NCBI GenBank assembly: GCA_019683625.1
Contig: JADGHY010000112.1
Coordinates: forward strand, 1-6,887
DNA: 6,887 nucleotides
Source of the DNA: Thermoflavifilum sp.
GTDB taxonomy: Bacteria > Bacteroidota > Bacteroidia > Chitinophagales > Chitinophagaceae
Reading direction: 5' to 3'
Under the pieces are notes generated by a model. That model saw only the letters and a list, made by a program, of their open reading frames with translations, did no database searches and was not told the DNA's origin. Position numbers and translations under genes: made by a program. Positions 1 through 6,059 of this stretch are shown one piece after another; positions within the stretch are counted from its first letter, which is position 1, and every line of letters starts with the position of its first letter.

Positions 1-104
1 GTACGGAGTCCATAGGTCTGAAACAATCGCCGGCTCACGGTAAGGACCCGTTCCACAGCTTCGCTGTGCACTTCGCGAAGAGATGGTGTTTGTTTTTTCG
101 TCAT
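1..104 (-). CDS. TetR/AcrR-family transcriptional regulator, N-terminal fragment (runs off the left edge)
   Basis: Reading leftward from an ATG at 104-102, 34 codons are visible before the window ends. The peptide has a polar, basic start (MTKKQTPSLREVHSEAVERV) followed by LTVSRRLFQTYGLR, which matches the first helix of TetR-family DNA-binding domains, where the pattern is 'I-L-x-A-A-x-x-L-F-x-x-x-G'. An in-frame TAA stop lies 12 bases upstream of the ATG, so no longer start is possible. TetR proteins bind palindromic operators as dimers and usually repress, often controlling their own gene and a divergent neighbour. Here the divergent neighbour is the DUF502/phospholipase-like pair. The helix-turn-helix and the whole ligand-binding domain lie outside the window, so neither effector nor target can be named. 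The family assignment rests on one helix and is likely but not certain. Confidence 0.72.
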   Translation of the reverse strand, partial: MTKKQTPSLREVHSEAVERVLTVSRRLFQTYGLR

Positions 105-126
105 GCCTTGGTTTTAGAGAACGGCG

Positions 127-134
127 CAAAACTA
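127..134 (-). promoter_or_regulatory. Candidate Bacteroidota -7 element for the TetR-like gene
   Basis: On the minus strand this reads TAGTTTTG, an exact match to the Bacteroidota -7 consensus TAnnTTTG. It ends 22 bases before the ATG at 104, so the leader would be very short. A run of T ending in TTTG (minus strand, plus-strand 151-154) could serve as the -33 element, but its spacing of 16 bases is shorter than the usual 19 or so. That run is also part of the adjacent palindrome, so a bound regulator would cover it. Confidence 0.5.
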
Positions 135-135
135 T

Positions 136-163
136 GGAAACTTTTTTAATCAAAAAAGTTTTC
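136..163. repeat. AT-rich inverted repeat in the divergent intergenic region, possible operator
   Basis: Bases 136-147 pair with 152-163 as a 12-bp stem with one G-T wobble around the 4-base loop AATC. The core is AAACTTTTTT / AAAAAAGTTT. There is no T-run positioned as a terminator for either neighbouring gene, and the repeat lies between two divergent starts, so a protein-binding site is more likely than a terminator. It sits directly beside the -7 element of the TetR-like gene, a place suited to autorepression. The operator role is inference. Confidence 0.45.
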
Positions 164-167
164 TAAG

Positions 168-185
168 TATTTTTCTGAAAAAATA
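168..185. repeat. Second short AT-rich inverted repeat, possible operator half
   Basis: TATTTTT (168-174) is the reverse complement of AAAAATA (179-185), separated by CTGA. It begins five bases after the 136-163 repeat and ends just before the expected -33 region of the plus-strand promoter at 211-218. Seven A/T pairs alone would be weak evidence. The position next to a larger palindrome in a divergent promoter region makes it worth recording. Confidence 0.3.
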
Positions 186-210
186 TCTGTCACAGCGGTT
201 GGGCAGGCTG

Positions 211-218
211 TACCTTTG
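211..218 (+). promoter_or_regulatory. Candidate -7 element for the DUF502/phospholipase-like operon
   Basis: TACCTTTG matches the Bacteroidota -7 consensus TAnnTTTG exactly and ends 19 bases before the ATG at 238. No good TTTG -33 element is visible at the right distance. If real, it also settles the start codon, because an in-frame TTG at 199 would lie upstream of the transcription start. Confidence 0.5.
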
Positions 219-237
219 CTGGATAAAATCCTCAACC

Positions 238-861
238 ATGAAACGCAGAGTTACTGCAGGTGGCATTGTCAAGCATTTCTTCCAGGGATTGCTGGTGTTG
301 GCGCCCATCACCATCACCTTGTTTGCCCTGTATTGGATTTTCACCACCATTGATAACCTGTTTCCCAAAGAACTGGTACCTGCGGCTTATCGCATCAAAG
401 GGCTCGGATTTGTGATCGTAATTTTATTCATTGTGTTGGTGGGATACCTGAGCTCATCCTTCATTATCGGGAGGATTTTTGATTTGTTTGACCGGTTATT
501 GGAAAAAACACCGTTTATCCGATACATATACACTTCTGTAAAGGATTTGTTCGATGCGGTGGTAGGGGAAAAGCGGAAATTTGATCATCCGGTTTTGGTG
601 AGTATTTATGCTCCCGATGTCTGGGAGGTTGGTTTCATTACCCAAACGGATATGCAGATGTTGGGTATGCCCGATATGGTGACGGTTTATGTGCCTCAAT
701 CCTATGCTGTAGCCGGCAAGATGTATATCGTGCACCGCAGCCGCATCAAGCCGCTGCATCAGGTGAGCGCAGGAGAAGCCATGAAGTTTGCCGTGTCGGG
801 AGGTGTGGTGAGTATGGATGTTGCAGATTTTTCCGAAGGCTTAACCAAGCATCCTTCATGA
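238..861 (+). CDS. DUF502 family integral membrane protein
   Basis: The protein has 207 residues, the usual length for the DUF502 family, which also includes the plant COV (continuous vascular ring) proteins. Its biochemical function is unknown. The layout is typical: a short basic N-terminus, a first membrane segment at about residues 14-34 (FFQGLLVLAPITITLFALYW), a linker with DNLF, a second membrane segment at about 57-79 ending near GYLSSSFIIGR, then the conserved stretch with TPFIRYIYTSVKDLFD. The soluble C-terminal part carries VGFIT, VTVYVPQSYAVAGKMYIV and the family signature EAMKFAVSGGVV. The ATG at 238 is preferred to an in-frame TTG at 199, because it gives the family-like basic start and lies downstream of a candidate promoter. 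The stop overlaps the next start as ATGA, so the two genes are probably translationally coupled. Family assignment is firm; cellular role is unknown. Confidence 0.9.
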   Translation: MKRRVTAGGIVKHFFQGLLVLAPITITLFALYWIFTTIDNLFPKELVPAAYRIKGLGFVIVILFIVLVGYLSSSFIIGRIFDLFDRLLEKTPFIRYIYTSVKDLFDAVVGEKRKFDHPVLVSIYAPDVWEVGFITQTDMQMLGMPDMVTVYVPQSYAVAGKMYIVHRSRIKPLHQVSAGEAMKFAVSGGVVSMDVADFSEGLTKHPS

Positions 862-1829
862 AACCTGTACACACCATAGGAGGCCTATGTGTTTTGTTAC
901 TTGCCCTGCCGCTGCATTTGGCTGGCTGGGGATTTTTTGCCCACAGTTATATCAACCATCAGGCCGTGTTTAGTTTACCTCCCGAGATGCTGGTATTCTA
1001 CAAGCCTTATCAGTCCTTTTTAACCGAGCATGCTGCAGATGCCGATCGCCGCAAATTTGTCCTGCGATCAGAGGCGCCCAAGCATTATTTTGATGCCGAT
1101 GCTTATGATCCCGCAGCCTGGCCTTGCAGCTGGCAGCAGGCCACCCTGCGCTGGCCTCCCGAAACGCTGCGCCGGCAGGGAATCTTGCCTTGGAACGCCT
1201 TGCAAGTGTATAATCAGCTGGTAAGCGCTTTTCGGCAACACGATGGCCAAAGGATTCTGAAGCTCTCGGCCGACCTGGGCCATTATATTGCCGATGCCTG
1301 TGTGCCGCTGCATACCTGCAGCAATTACGATGGCCAATTTACCGGCCAACACGGCATCCATGCGCTCTGGGAAACCGATATTCCCGAAAGGCTCTATCCC
1401 CGTTTTCAGCTGTGGGTGGGCAAGGCCGAATATCTTCCCCATCCGGCTGCCACTATCTGGCAGATCATCCAAGAAAGTGCTCGTGCGGCCGACACGGTGC
1501 TGGCTGCAGAGCAATACCTGCGCAGCCATTTTCCCCGAAAACAGAAATATGCTTATTACCTGCGAAACCATACCTGGGTGCATAGTTACAGTACGGCCTA
1601 TCTGGAAGCCTATGAATCCCTGATGCATGACATGGTGGAACGCCGCATGCGCCGGGCCATTGAGGCTGTTTCTGCTTTCTGGTACACGGCCTGGGTAAAT
1701 GCCGGCCAGCCCGACCTGCGCAATCTGACGGAAGTACGCTTTTCCCATGCCGATAGCCTGGAATGGCAAGCGCTTCAACACTTCCAGTGGAATGCCCGAA
1801 AAGAGAGAACGGGGTCTTTTAAAGAATAA
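858..1829 (+). CDS. Secreted zinc-dependent phospholipase C / S1-P1 nuclease-like protein
   Basis: The 323-residue protein has a signal peptide (about residues 1-23, hydrophobic core LCVLLLALPLHL) and then the trinuclear-zinc ligand set of the phospholipase C/P1 nuclease superfamily. Candidate ligands are W24 and H29 (WGFFAH), D61 (EHAAD), H76 (APKHYFD), H142, D146 and H152 (LGHYIADACVPLH), and H168 and E172 (HALWE). The spacing H-x3-D-x5-H and H-x3-E fits Bacillus cereus phospholipase C (H118, D122, H128, H142, E146). The final Glu is PLC-like; P1 nuclease has Asp there. Cleavage just before W24 would leave Trp as the mature N-terminus, which in this superfamily ligates zinc. The product is predicted to act outside the cytoplasm as a phosphodiesterase on phospholipids or nucleic acids; the sequence does not decide which. 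It overlaps DUF502 by ATGA. No close frame disruption is seen; the C-terminus after AFWYTAW has no recognised motif. Confidence 0.85.
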   Translation: MKPVHTIGGLCVLLLALPLHLAGWGFFAHSYINHQAVFSLPPEMLVFYKPYQSFLTEHAADADRRKFVLRSEAPKHYFDADAYDPAAWPCSWQQATLRWPPETLRRQGILPWNALQVYNQLVSAFRQHDGQRILKLSADLGHYIADACVPLHTCSNYDGQFTGQHGIHALWETDIPERLYPRFQLWVGKAEYLPHPAATIWQIIQESARAADTVLAAEQYLRSHFPRKQKYAYYLRNHTWVHSYSTAYLEAYESLMHDMVERRMRRAIEAVSAFWYTAWVNAGQPDLRNLTEVRFSHADSLEWQALQHFQWNARKERTGSFKE

Positions 1830-1851
1830 AAAAGAGTTCTACCTTTACGAC

Positions 1852-1885
1852 GCCCAAAGAAAAAACCCAATTAGGGCTTTTGCTT
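1852..1885 (+). terminator. Probable rho-independent terminator after the phospholipase-like gene
   Basis: GCCC at 1852-1855 can pair with GGGC at 1874-1877, or AAAACCC (1862-1868) with GGG-c-TTTT (1874-1881) around the loop AATTA. Either hairpin is followed by TTTTGCTTTT. It starts 23 bases after the stop codon at 1829. The stems are short, so the call is moderate. Confidence 0.5.
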
Positions 1886-1919
1886 TTGATTTGCTATTTG
1901 TTACGCATAAAATAAATTG

Positions 1920-1959
1920 TTCATTTTCTTCGAATGCATTCATCCGTGAAGAAAATGAA
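1920..1959. repeat. 12-bp perfect inverted repeat with a nested palindrome, upstream of serC
   Basis: TTCATTTTCTTC (1920-1931) is the exact reverse complement of GAAGAAAATGAA (1948-1959). The 16-base loop begins with GAATGCATTC (1932-1941), itself a perfect 10-base palindrome. No T-tract follows on the plus strand and only a broken AT-rich stretch on the minus strand, so a terminator is unlikely. The intergenic stretch 1830-2042 otherwise holds the terminator at 1852-1885 and a weak promoter candidate at 2013-2020; I see no convincing small gene in it. Confidence 0.6.
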
Positions 1960-2012
1960 AAAAATGAAACCCATTGTTGTTAACCTTGAACCGATACCAA
2001 ATGCTTTAACCA

Positions 2013-2020
2013 TATCTTAT
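2013..2020 (+). promoter_or_regulatory. Weak candidate -7 element for serC
   Basis: TATCTTAT matches TAnnTTTG at four of six fixed positions and ends 22 bases before the serC ATG, a distance like those of the better candidates in this window. A TTG at 1986-1988 is 24 bases upstream, longer than the usual spacing. This is the best placed candidate I find, but it is not strong. Confidence 0.28.
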
Positions 2021-2042
2021 CATGATCAATTGAATTAAACGG

Positions 2043-3113
2043 ATGCAGGTGCACAACTTTAATGCAGGCCCCTCGATGTTGCCCAACGAGGTGCTGTACA
2101 AGGCGAGCAAGGCGCTGATTGACTTTGATGGCTTGGGCATGTCCATCCTGGAAATTTCTCACCGCAGCGAAGCTTTTCTGCAGGTCATGGCGGAAGCCCG
2201 GCAGCTGGTGCGGGAGCTGCTTCAGCTCGATGAAGATTTTGAAGTGCTTTTCCTCCATGGCGGGGCAAGCACGCAGTTCATGCAAGTGCCTTATAATTTA
2301 CTCGATGCCGGTGAAACGGCCGGCTACCTGGATACGGGCGTATGGGCCAGCCGCGCCCTCAAAGAGGCCCGGTTGTTTGGCCAGGTGGAAGTGGTGGCCA
2401 GCTCAGCCGACCGAAATTATTGCTATATCCCCAAAAACTTCACCGTACCCAAACACCTGAAATATTTGCATATCACCACCAACAACACCATTTATGGTAC
2501 ACAATGGCACAAGATCCCAGAGGTGGATGTGCCTCTGGTGGCTGATATGAGCAGCGATATCTTTAGCAGGCAACTCAATTTCAATCAATTTGCCCTCATT
2601 TATGCGGGCGCTCAAAAAAACATGGGCCCTGCAGGCGTAACCCTGGTGGTGGTAAGAAAAAGCATCCTGGGCAAGGTGAGCCGACTGATTCCCACCATGC
2701 TGGATTATCGCGTACATATCCAGCATGAATCAATATACAATACGCCTCCCGTGTTTGCCGTATATATTTCCATGCTAACCCTTCGTTGGTTAAAAGAACA
2801 AGGGGGCATTGCAGCCATTGAAAAACGCAATGAACAAAAAGCTGCTTTGCTGTACCGGGAAATCGATGAAAATCCGCTGTTTCGCGGCACAGCCGATCCT
2901 GCCGATCGAAGCCGCATGAATGTGTGTTTTGTGATGAATGATCCTGCTCTGGAAAAAGCATTTCTGGAATTTTGCAAAAAAGAAGATATCGTGGGCATCA
3001 AAGGCCATCGCCTCGTGGGCGGTTTCCGGGCTTCTATTTACAACGCCATGCCCATTGAAAGCGTAGAATACCTGGTGGAAAGCATGCGATATTTTGCCCG
3101 TACCCACGGATAA
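2043..3113 (+). CDS. serC: Phosphoserine aminotransferase
   Basis: SerC is a cytoplasmic, PLP-dependent class V aminotransferase. It converts 3-phosphohydroxypyruvate and glutamate to O-phosphoserine and 2-oxoglutarate, the second step of serine synthesis, and can act on the matching intermediate of pyridoxal phosphate synthesis in some bacteria. At 356 residues it is full length (E. coli about 362). Visible signatures are the N-terminal NFNAGPSMLP, the substrate loop SHRSEAF (H40, R41), the PLP phosphate loop HGGAST (72-77), W101, the D168 region (VADMSSD), and AGAQKNMGPAG with K192 as the Schiff-base lysine. The C-terminal KGHRLVGGFRASIYNA has H322, R323 and R329, matching the phosphate-binding His-Arg and Arg of the family. 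The ATG at 2043 directly precedes the conserved NFNAGP motif, so the start is secure. DUF1015 follows after 57 bases without a visible terminator or promoter; serA is not adjacent. Confidence 0.97.
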   Translation: MQVHNFNAGPSMLPNEVLYKASKALIDFDGLGMSILEISHRSEAFLQVMAEARQLVRELLQLDEDFEVLFLHGGASTQFMQVPYNLLDAGETAGYLDTGVWASRALKEARLFGQVEVVASSADRNYCYIPKNFTVPKHLKYLHITTNNTIYGTQWHKIPEVDVPLVADMSSDIFSRQLNFNQFALIYAGAQKNMGPAGVTLVVVRKSILGKVSRLIPTMLDYRVHIQHESIYNTPPVFAVYISMLTLRWLKEQGGIAAIEKRNEQKAALLYREIDENPLFRGTADPADRSRMNVCFVMNDPALEKAFLEFCKKEDIVGIKGHRLVGGFRASIYNAMPIESVEYLVESMRYFARTHG

Positions 3114-3170
3114 GCACAATATACCGGAGATGATAATCCACTCTCATATACTAGAAAAAGATCGGATAAC

Positions 3171-4499
3171 ATGACTGTCATACGCCCTTTCAGAGCTATT
3201 CTGCCCCATCCCGAGCTGGCAGCCCGCGTGGTCGCCCGTCCATACGACGTGTTGAGTGCAAGAGAGGCTGAAGCTATTGCCCGTGAAAATCCCGACTCGT
3301 TTTACCATGTATCCAAGCCCGAGATTCATTTTCCCCAATACCTGGATGCGCATACGCCTTTCCCCGACGAAGTTTACGAAGAAGGTGCCCGGTGGCTGCG
3401 CAAGTTTTTGGATTGTGGAATTCTGCAAAACGACACCGGCATTCATTATTACGTGTACACCCAGCGCATGCCCCACCCTTTTCTTGCCCATGAGCACATT
3501 GAACAAACGGGGTTGGTGTGTGTATCGGCCCTGAGCGACTATGAAGAAGGTATCATCAAAAAGCATGAACTTACCCGGCCTGATAAGGAACTGGATCGGA
3601 TTCAACATATCCGCTTTACCCGGGCGCAGACCGGAAACGTGTTTTTGGCTCACCGGCCTTTGCCCATCCTGCATGCGCTGCTCGAAAAATGGAAAGACAC
3701 CCATCGGCCTGCCTATCATTTTCAGGGAGAAGACGGGGTGGAACATCTGGTATGGAAAGTGGATCACCTGACCGCCATTGCACAAATTACCCGCATCTTT
3801 GAACATCAGATTCCGTGCACTTATATTGCAGACGGGCATCATCGGGCCGCATCAGCCGCCCTACTCAGAAAAGAATGGATGCAACAAGCCCAAGCTCATG
3901 CTGCTGCCCCCTATCAGTTTTTCCTCACCACCTTGTTTTCTGCCGATCAGCTGTTTATCATGGAATACAATCGGCTGGTAAAAGACCTCAACGGCCTTAG
4001 CCCCGAAACCTTTCTGGAAAAGTTAACAGAAAGCTTTGTGATCACCGATCCACAGGATCAGGTATTTCGGCCCCGGGCACCCCATCAGATGGGCATGTAT
4101 TTGCAACAACGCTGGTATGGCCTTACGGTGAAACCCGGTTTGATACCCGATGATGCGGTGGAATCGCTGGATGTAAGCCTGTTACAGCGGCTGGTACTGA
4201 TGCCGTTGTTGGGCATTGAGAATCCCAGAACAGATGAGCGCATTGAATTTGCTGGCGGAATCCGGGGAGCAAGCTATCTGGAAACTAAGGTGAACAGTGG
4301 AGAAATGGCCGTGGCCTTTCTGTTGCACCCGGTTACGGCCGATCAGCTGTTTGCCGTGGCCGACGCGGGTAAAATGATGCCACCCAAGTCAACCTGGTTT
4401 GAGCCTAAATTGCCCGATGGCTTGTTTATTCACTCCCTTGACGAAGCCGAGATTGTACACCCCATCGAATGGTATGAAGCTCAGAAATCGCTTTTTTAA
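3171..4499 (+). CDS. DUF1015 family protein (COG4198-type), possible serine-metabolism enzyme
   Basis: The 442-residue soluble protein has the full set of DUF1015 landmarks. These are N-terminal IRPFRAI, the ARPYDVLS motif (22-29), ENPDSFYHV (39-47), the charged segment KHELTRPDKELDR (131-143), the core motif IADGHHRAASA (219-229), and the C-terminal MMPPKSTWFEPKLPDGLFI (402-420). No signal peptide or membrane segment is seen. The D-G-H-H-R motif (221-225) resembles the signature loop of the ParB/sulfiredoxin fold, which includes free-serine kinases such as archaeal SerK and SbnI. I also recall, but cannot confirm here, that DUF1015 members have been reported as pyrophosphate-dependent serine kinases. 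Placement right behind serC fits a role in serine or phosphoserine metabolism. The 57-base gap has no obvious promoter, so co-transcription with serC is likely. Family assignment is firm; the activity is inference. Confidence 0.88.
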   Translation: MTVIRPFRAILPHPELAARVVARPYDVLSAREAEAIARENPDSFYHVSKPEIHFPQYLDAHTPFPDEVYEEGARWLRKFLDCGILQNDTGIHYYVYTQRMPHPFLAHEHIEQTGLVCVSALSDYEEGIIKKHELTRPDKELDRIQHIRFTRAQTGNVFLAHRPLPILHALLEKWKDTHRPAYHFQGEDGVEHLVWKVDHLTAIAQITRIFEHQIPCTYIADGHHRAASAALLRKEWMQQAQAHAAAPYQFFLTTLFSADQLFIMEYNRLVKDLNGLSPETFLEKLTESFVITDPQDQVFRPRAPHQMGMYLQQRWYGLTVKPGLIPDDAVESLDVSLLQRLVLMPLLGIENPRTDERIEFAGGIRGASYLETKVNSGEMAVAFLLHPVTADQLFAVADAGKMMPPKSTWFEPKLPDGLFIHSLDEAEIVHPIEWYEAQKSLF

Positions 4500-4518
4500 G
4501 CGTGATTTTGCGGGATGT

Positions 4519-4536
4519 TAACGCTAACGCAAGCGT
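4519..4536. repeat. Small TAACGC tandem repeat and 5-bp hairpin in a short gap
   Basis: TAACGC occurs twice in tandem (4519-4530), and ACGCT (4521-4525) can pair with AGCGT (4532-4536). The stem is short and not followed by a clean T-run, so it is at best a weak transcription signal after the DUF1015 gene. Confidence 0.25.
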
Positions 4537-4555
4537 GGATTCCCTTCTATTTCTT

Positions 4556-4563
4556 TAGTTTTA
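4556..4563 (+). promoter_or_regulatory. Weak candidate -7 element for the TPR gene
   Basis: TAGTTTTA differs from TAnnTTTG only in the last base and ends 15 bases before the ATG at 4579. No TTG is visible at the right upstream distance. It would give the TPR gene its own transcript, separate from serC/DUF1015. Confidence 0.3.
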
Positions 4564-4578
4564 CCCCAAAAGCGGAAT

Positions 4579-5679
4579 ATGCCCCTGAAGCCGGCCCAAA
4601 CCCTGGTGTTGTGTGCCCTCATCCTCTGCAGCTCATTCGGGCATGCTGTCTGCCAATCTGCTGCTTCTGATGCTTCTGCCGGAGATACGGTTCCTGCCCT
4701 CTATGCCACCGCCCAGCGTTTTATGAGCGCCGGAGATTATGCCAATGCCATCATTGTGCTTCAACAGGTGATTCAACAAGATCCAGAAAATCAACTTTAT
4801 CAACAGGATCTGGCCACAGCTTATCTCATGCGGAAAGATTATGCCCGTGCCGAAGCCGTTATTCATCCTCTGCTGAAAGATCAAAACACCACGGCCCGCA
4901 CCTATCAGATCGCGGCCGAGATTGCCCAGGGCGAACATGACGATAAAAAAGCTATCAAGCTGCTCAACGAAGGCATCAAGCGGTTTCCACGAGAGGGAGC
5001 CTTGTACAATCAGCTCGGGCTGTTGTATTTCCAAGAAGAAAAATACAAGCCTGCTTTGTTAAGCTGGATCAAGGGCATTCAGATGGACCCTACTGACCCG
5101 AATAATTACTACAATGCAGCCCGCACGTATTACTATACCGATGATCGGGTATGGACGCTGCTCTACGGCGAAATATTTGTTAACCTGGAAAGTTTTACCC
5201 TACGCACGGCCGAAATCAAGGGCATTTTGTTCGATACCTACAAGCGGCTGTTTGCCAGCGGCTTGCTCTCTAAGGTGCCCTTGCCAGTCCCTGGCTCCAA
5301 GCCTGCCAATTTCCGGGAAGCCTTTTTACAAACCCTGGCCAAACAAGCTTCCGTGGCCGACGAGGGCATCACGCCAGAAACCCTCACCATGTTGCGCATC
5401 CGCTTTATCCTGGACTGGGAAAAATTATTCGCCACCGATTATCCGTTTGCCCTGTTCGACTATCAAGCCAGGATGATCCGGGCGGGGGTATTTGAAGCTT
5501 ATGACCAATGGCTATTTGGCCCGGCTGCCAATGCTGCCGCCTTTCGGGAGTGGATGAACCTGCATGCCCAGCAGTTTCAGCGGTTTTTGGCCTATCATCA
5601 ACAACATCCTCTACAGCTCAGTGCCGGAGAGGCTTACAACGATCTGCAATTCCATTTTCAACTCGATAACCAACCTTAA
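4579..5679 (+). CDS. Exported tetratricopeptide-repeat (TPR) protein
   Basis: The 366-residue protein starts with a signal peptide (core TLVLCALILCSSFGHAV, about residues 8-24). Cys25 does not sit in a good lipobox, so export to the periplasm rather than lipidation is favoured. After a short Ser/Ala-rich linker come four to five TPR units at about residues 39-70, 73-104, 107-138, 141-172 and possibly 175-206. Typical TPR features are AGDYANAIIVLQQVIQQDP, KDYARAEAV, and YNQLGLLYFQEEKYKPALL. TPRs are protein-interaction scaffolds. The C-terminal 160 residues, with WEKLFATDYPFALFDYQARM, are helical-looking and aromatic-rich, and I do not recognise a named domain; their composition resembles Bacteroidota-specific TPR proteins of unknown role. 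The gene is flanked by unrelated functions with gaps of 79 and 62 bases, so context gives no partner. Confidence 0.8.
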   Translation: MPLKPAQTLVLCALILCSSFGHAVCQSAASDASAGDTVPALYATAQRFMSAGDYANAIIVLQQVIQQDPENQLYQQDLATAYLMRKDYARAEAVIHPLLKDQNTTARTYQIAAEIAQGEHDDKKAIKLLNEGIKRFPREGALYNQLGLLYFQEEKYKPALLSWIKGIQMDPTDPNNYYNAARTYYYTDDRVWTLLYGEIFVNLESFTLRTAEIKGILFDTYKRLFASGLLSKVPLPVPGSKPANFREAFLQTLAKQASVADEGITPETLTMLRIRFILDWEKLFATDYPFALFDYQARMIRAGVFEAYDQWLFGPAANAAAFREWMNLHAQQFQRFLAYHQQHPLQLSAGEAYNDLQFHFQLDNQP

Positions 5680-5714
5680 ACAAATTTCAGGAGCCGGAAT
5701 TTCTCCCAAATCTC

Positions 5715-5722
5715 TATCTTTG
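5715..5722 (+). promoter_or_regulatory. Bacteroidota-type -7 promoter element for the 2TM gene
   Basis: TATCTTTG followed by CAAAAA is an exact match to TAnnTTTG in the form most often seen in this phylum. It ends 19 bases before the ATG at 5742, implying a leader of roughly a dozen bases. The -33 region lacks a clear TTTG; TTTC at 5685-5688 is too far upstream. Confidence 0.65.
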
Positions 5723-5741
5723 CAAAAAGCTGTGATTTTCG

Positions 5742-6023
5742 ATGGAACCGAGAACTTATGCCCGTCGTCCCTACCACGCTCCTTCCAAGACAATTTTCTT
5801 CATTCACCTCGTCGTTTACATCGTGGCCATGTTGGTTTTGTGGCTGGTTGTGTACCGGCATCATAATGCCCAGATGCAAGGTGATGTATACCCCTGGGAA
5901 GGCTGGTTTACCGGCACCTGGTTTTTAGTAGTGGTAGCCCATTTCTGCAATACGTTTTTTGATAATAACAGGGATAATCAGGACAAATATTATCTCAAAT
6001 ATCTTTGGGAAAAAGAACATTGA
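5742..6023 (+). CDS. Small 2TM-domain membrane protein
   Basis: The 93-residue protein has a basic N-terminus (RTYARRPYHAPSK), a first membrane helix at about 18-38 (IFFIHLVVYIVAMLVLWLVV), a polar loop with YPWEGW (50-55), a second helix at about 56-73 (FTGTWFLVVVAHFCNTFF) and a charged tail ending KYYLKYLWEKEH. The pattern F-x-x-H-L-x-x-Y in helix 1, P-W in the loop, and W-x6-H-x5-F in helix 2 fits the 2TM domain, common in Bacteroidota both alone and attached to LytTR-type sensor kinases. No kinase or other domain is attached here. Its function is unknown. It has its own promoter-like element and is closed by a strong terminator, so it is probably a single-gene transcript or shares the end of the TPR transcript. 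Confidence 0.78.
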   Translation: MEPRTYARRPYHAPSKTIFFIHLVVYIVAMLVLWLVVYRHHNAQMQGDVYPWEGWFTGTWFLVVVAHFCNTFFDNNRDNQDKYYLKYLWEKEH

Positions 6024-6059
6024 AACTTTTGCATATCCTATAAAAACTTCTTGATGGAT

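Noticed and set aside
199..237. TTG start for the DUF502 gene, adding 13 residues
   Set aside because: The added residues do not match the family N-terminus, and the segment covers the candidate -7 element at 211-218; the ATG at 238 fits better.
1068..1781. Open frame of 237 codons on the minus strand inside the phospholipase-like gene
   Set aside because: It is wholly antisense to a gene whose plus-strand product has a complete set of family motifs; its translation resembles no family and has no upstream signals.
1747..1983. Plus-strand frame crossing the end of the phospholipase-like gene into the gap before serC
   Set aside because: It starts out of frame inside a real gene, runs through the terminator and the inverted repeat, and the product is low-complexity at the end. 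I saw no evidence of a programmed frameshift.
3144..3842. Open frame of 232 codons on the minus strand over the start of the DUF1015 gene
   Set aside because: The plus-strand frame carries the conserved DUF1015 motifs; the antisense product has no recognisable domain and arises from codon bias.
4603..4653. Lipoprotein signal at Cys25 of the TPR protein
   Set aside because: The residues before the Cys are H-A-V rather than a lipobox such as L-A-G or L-S-A, so a type I signal peptide is the better reading.
5564..5866. Plus-strand frame of 100 codons overlapping the end of the TPR gene and the start of the 2TM gene
   Set aside because: It lies in another frame across two better supported genes and a promoter, and has no domain features.
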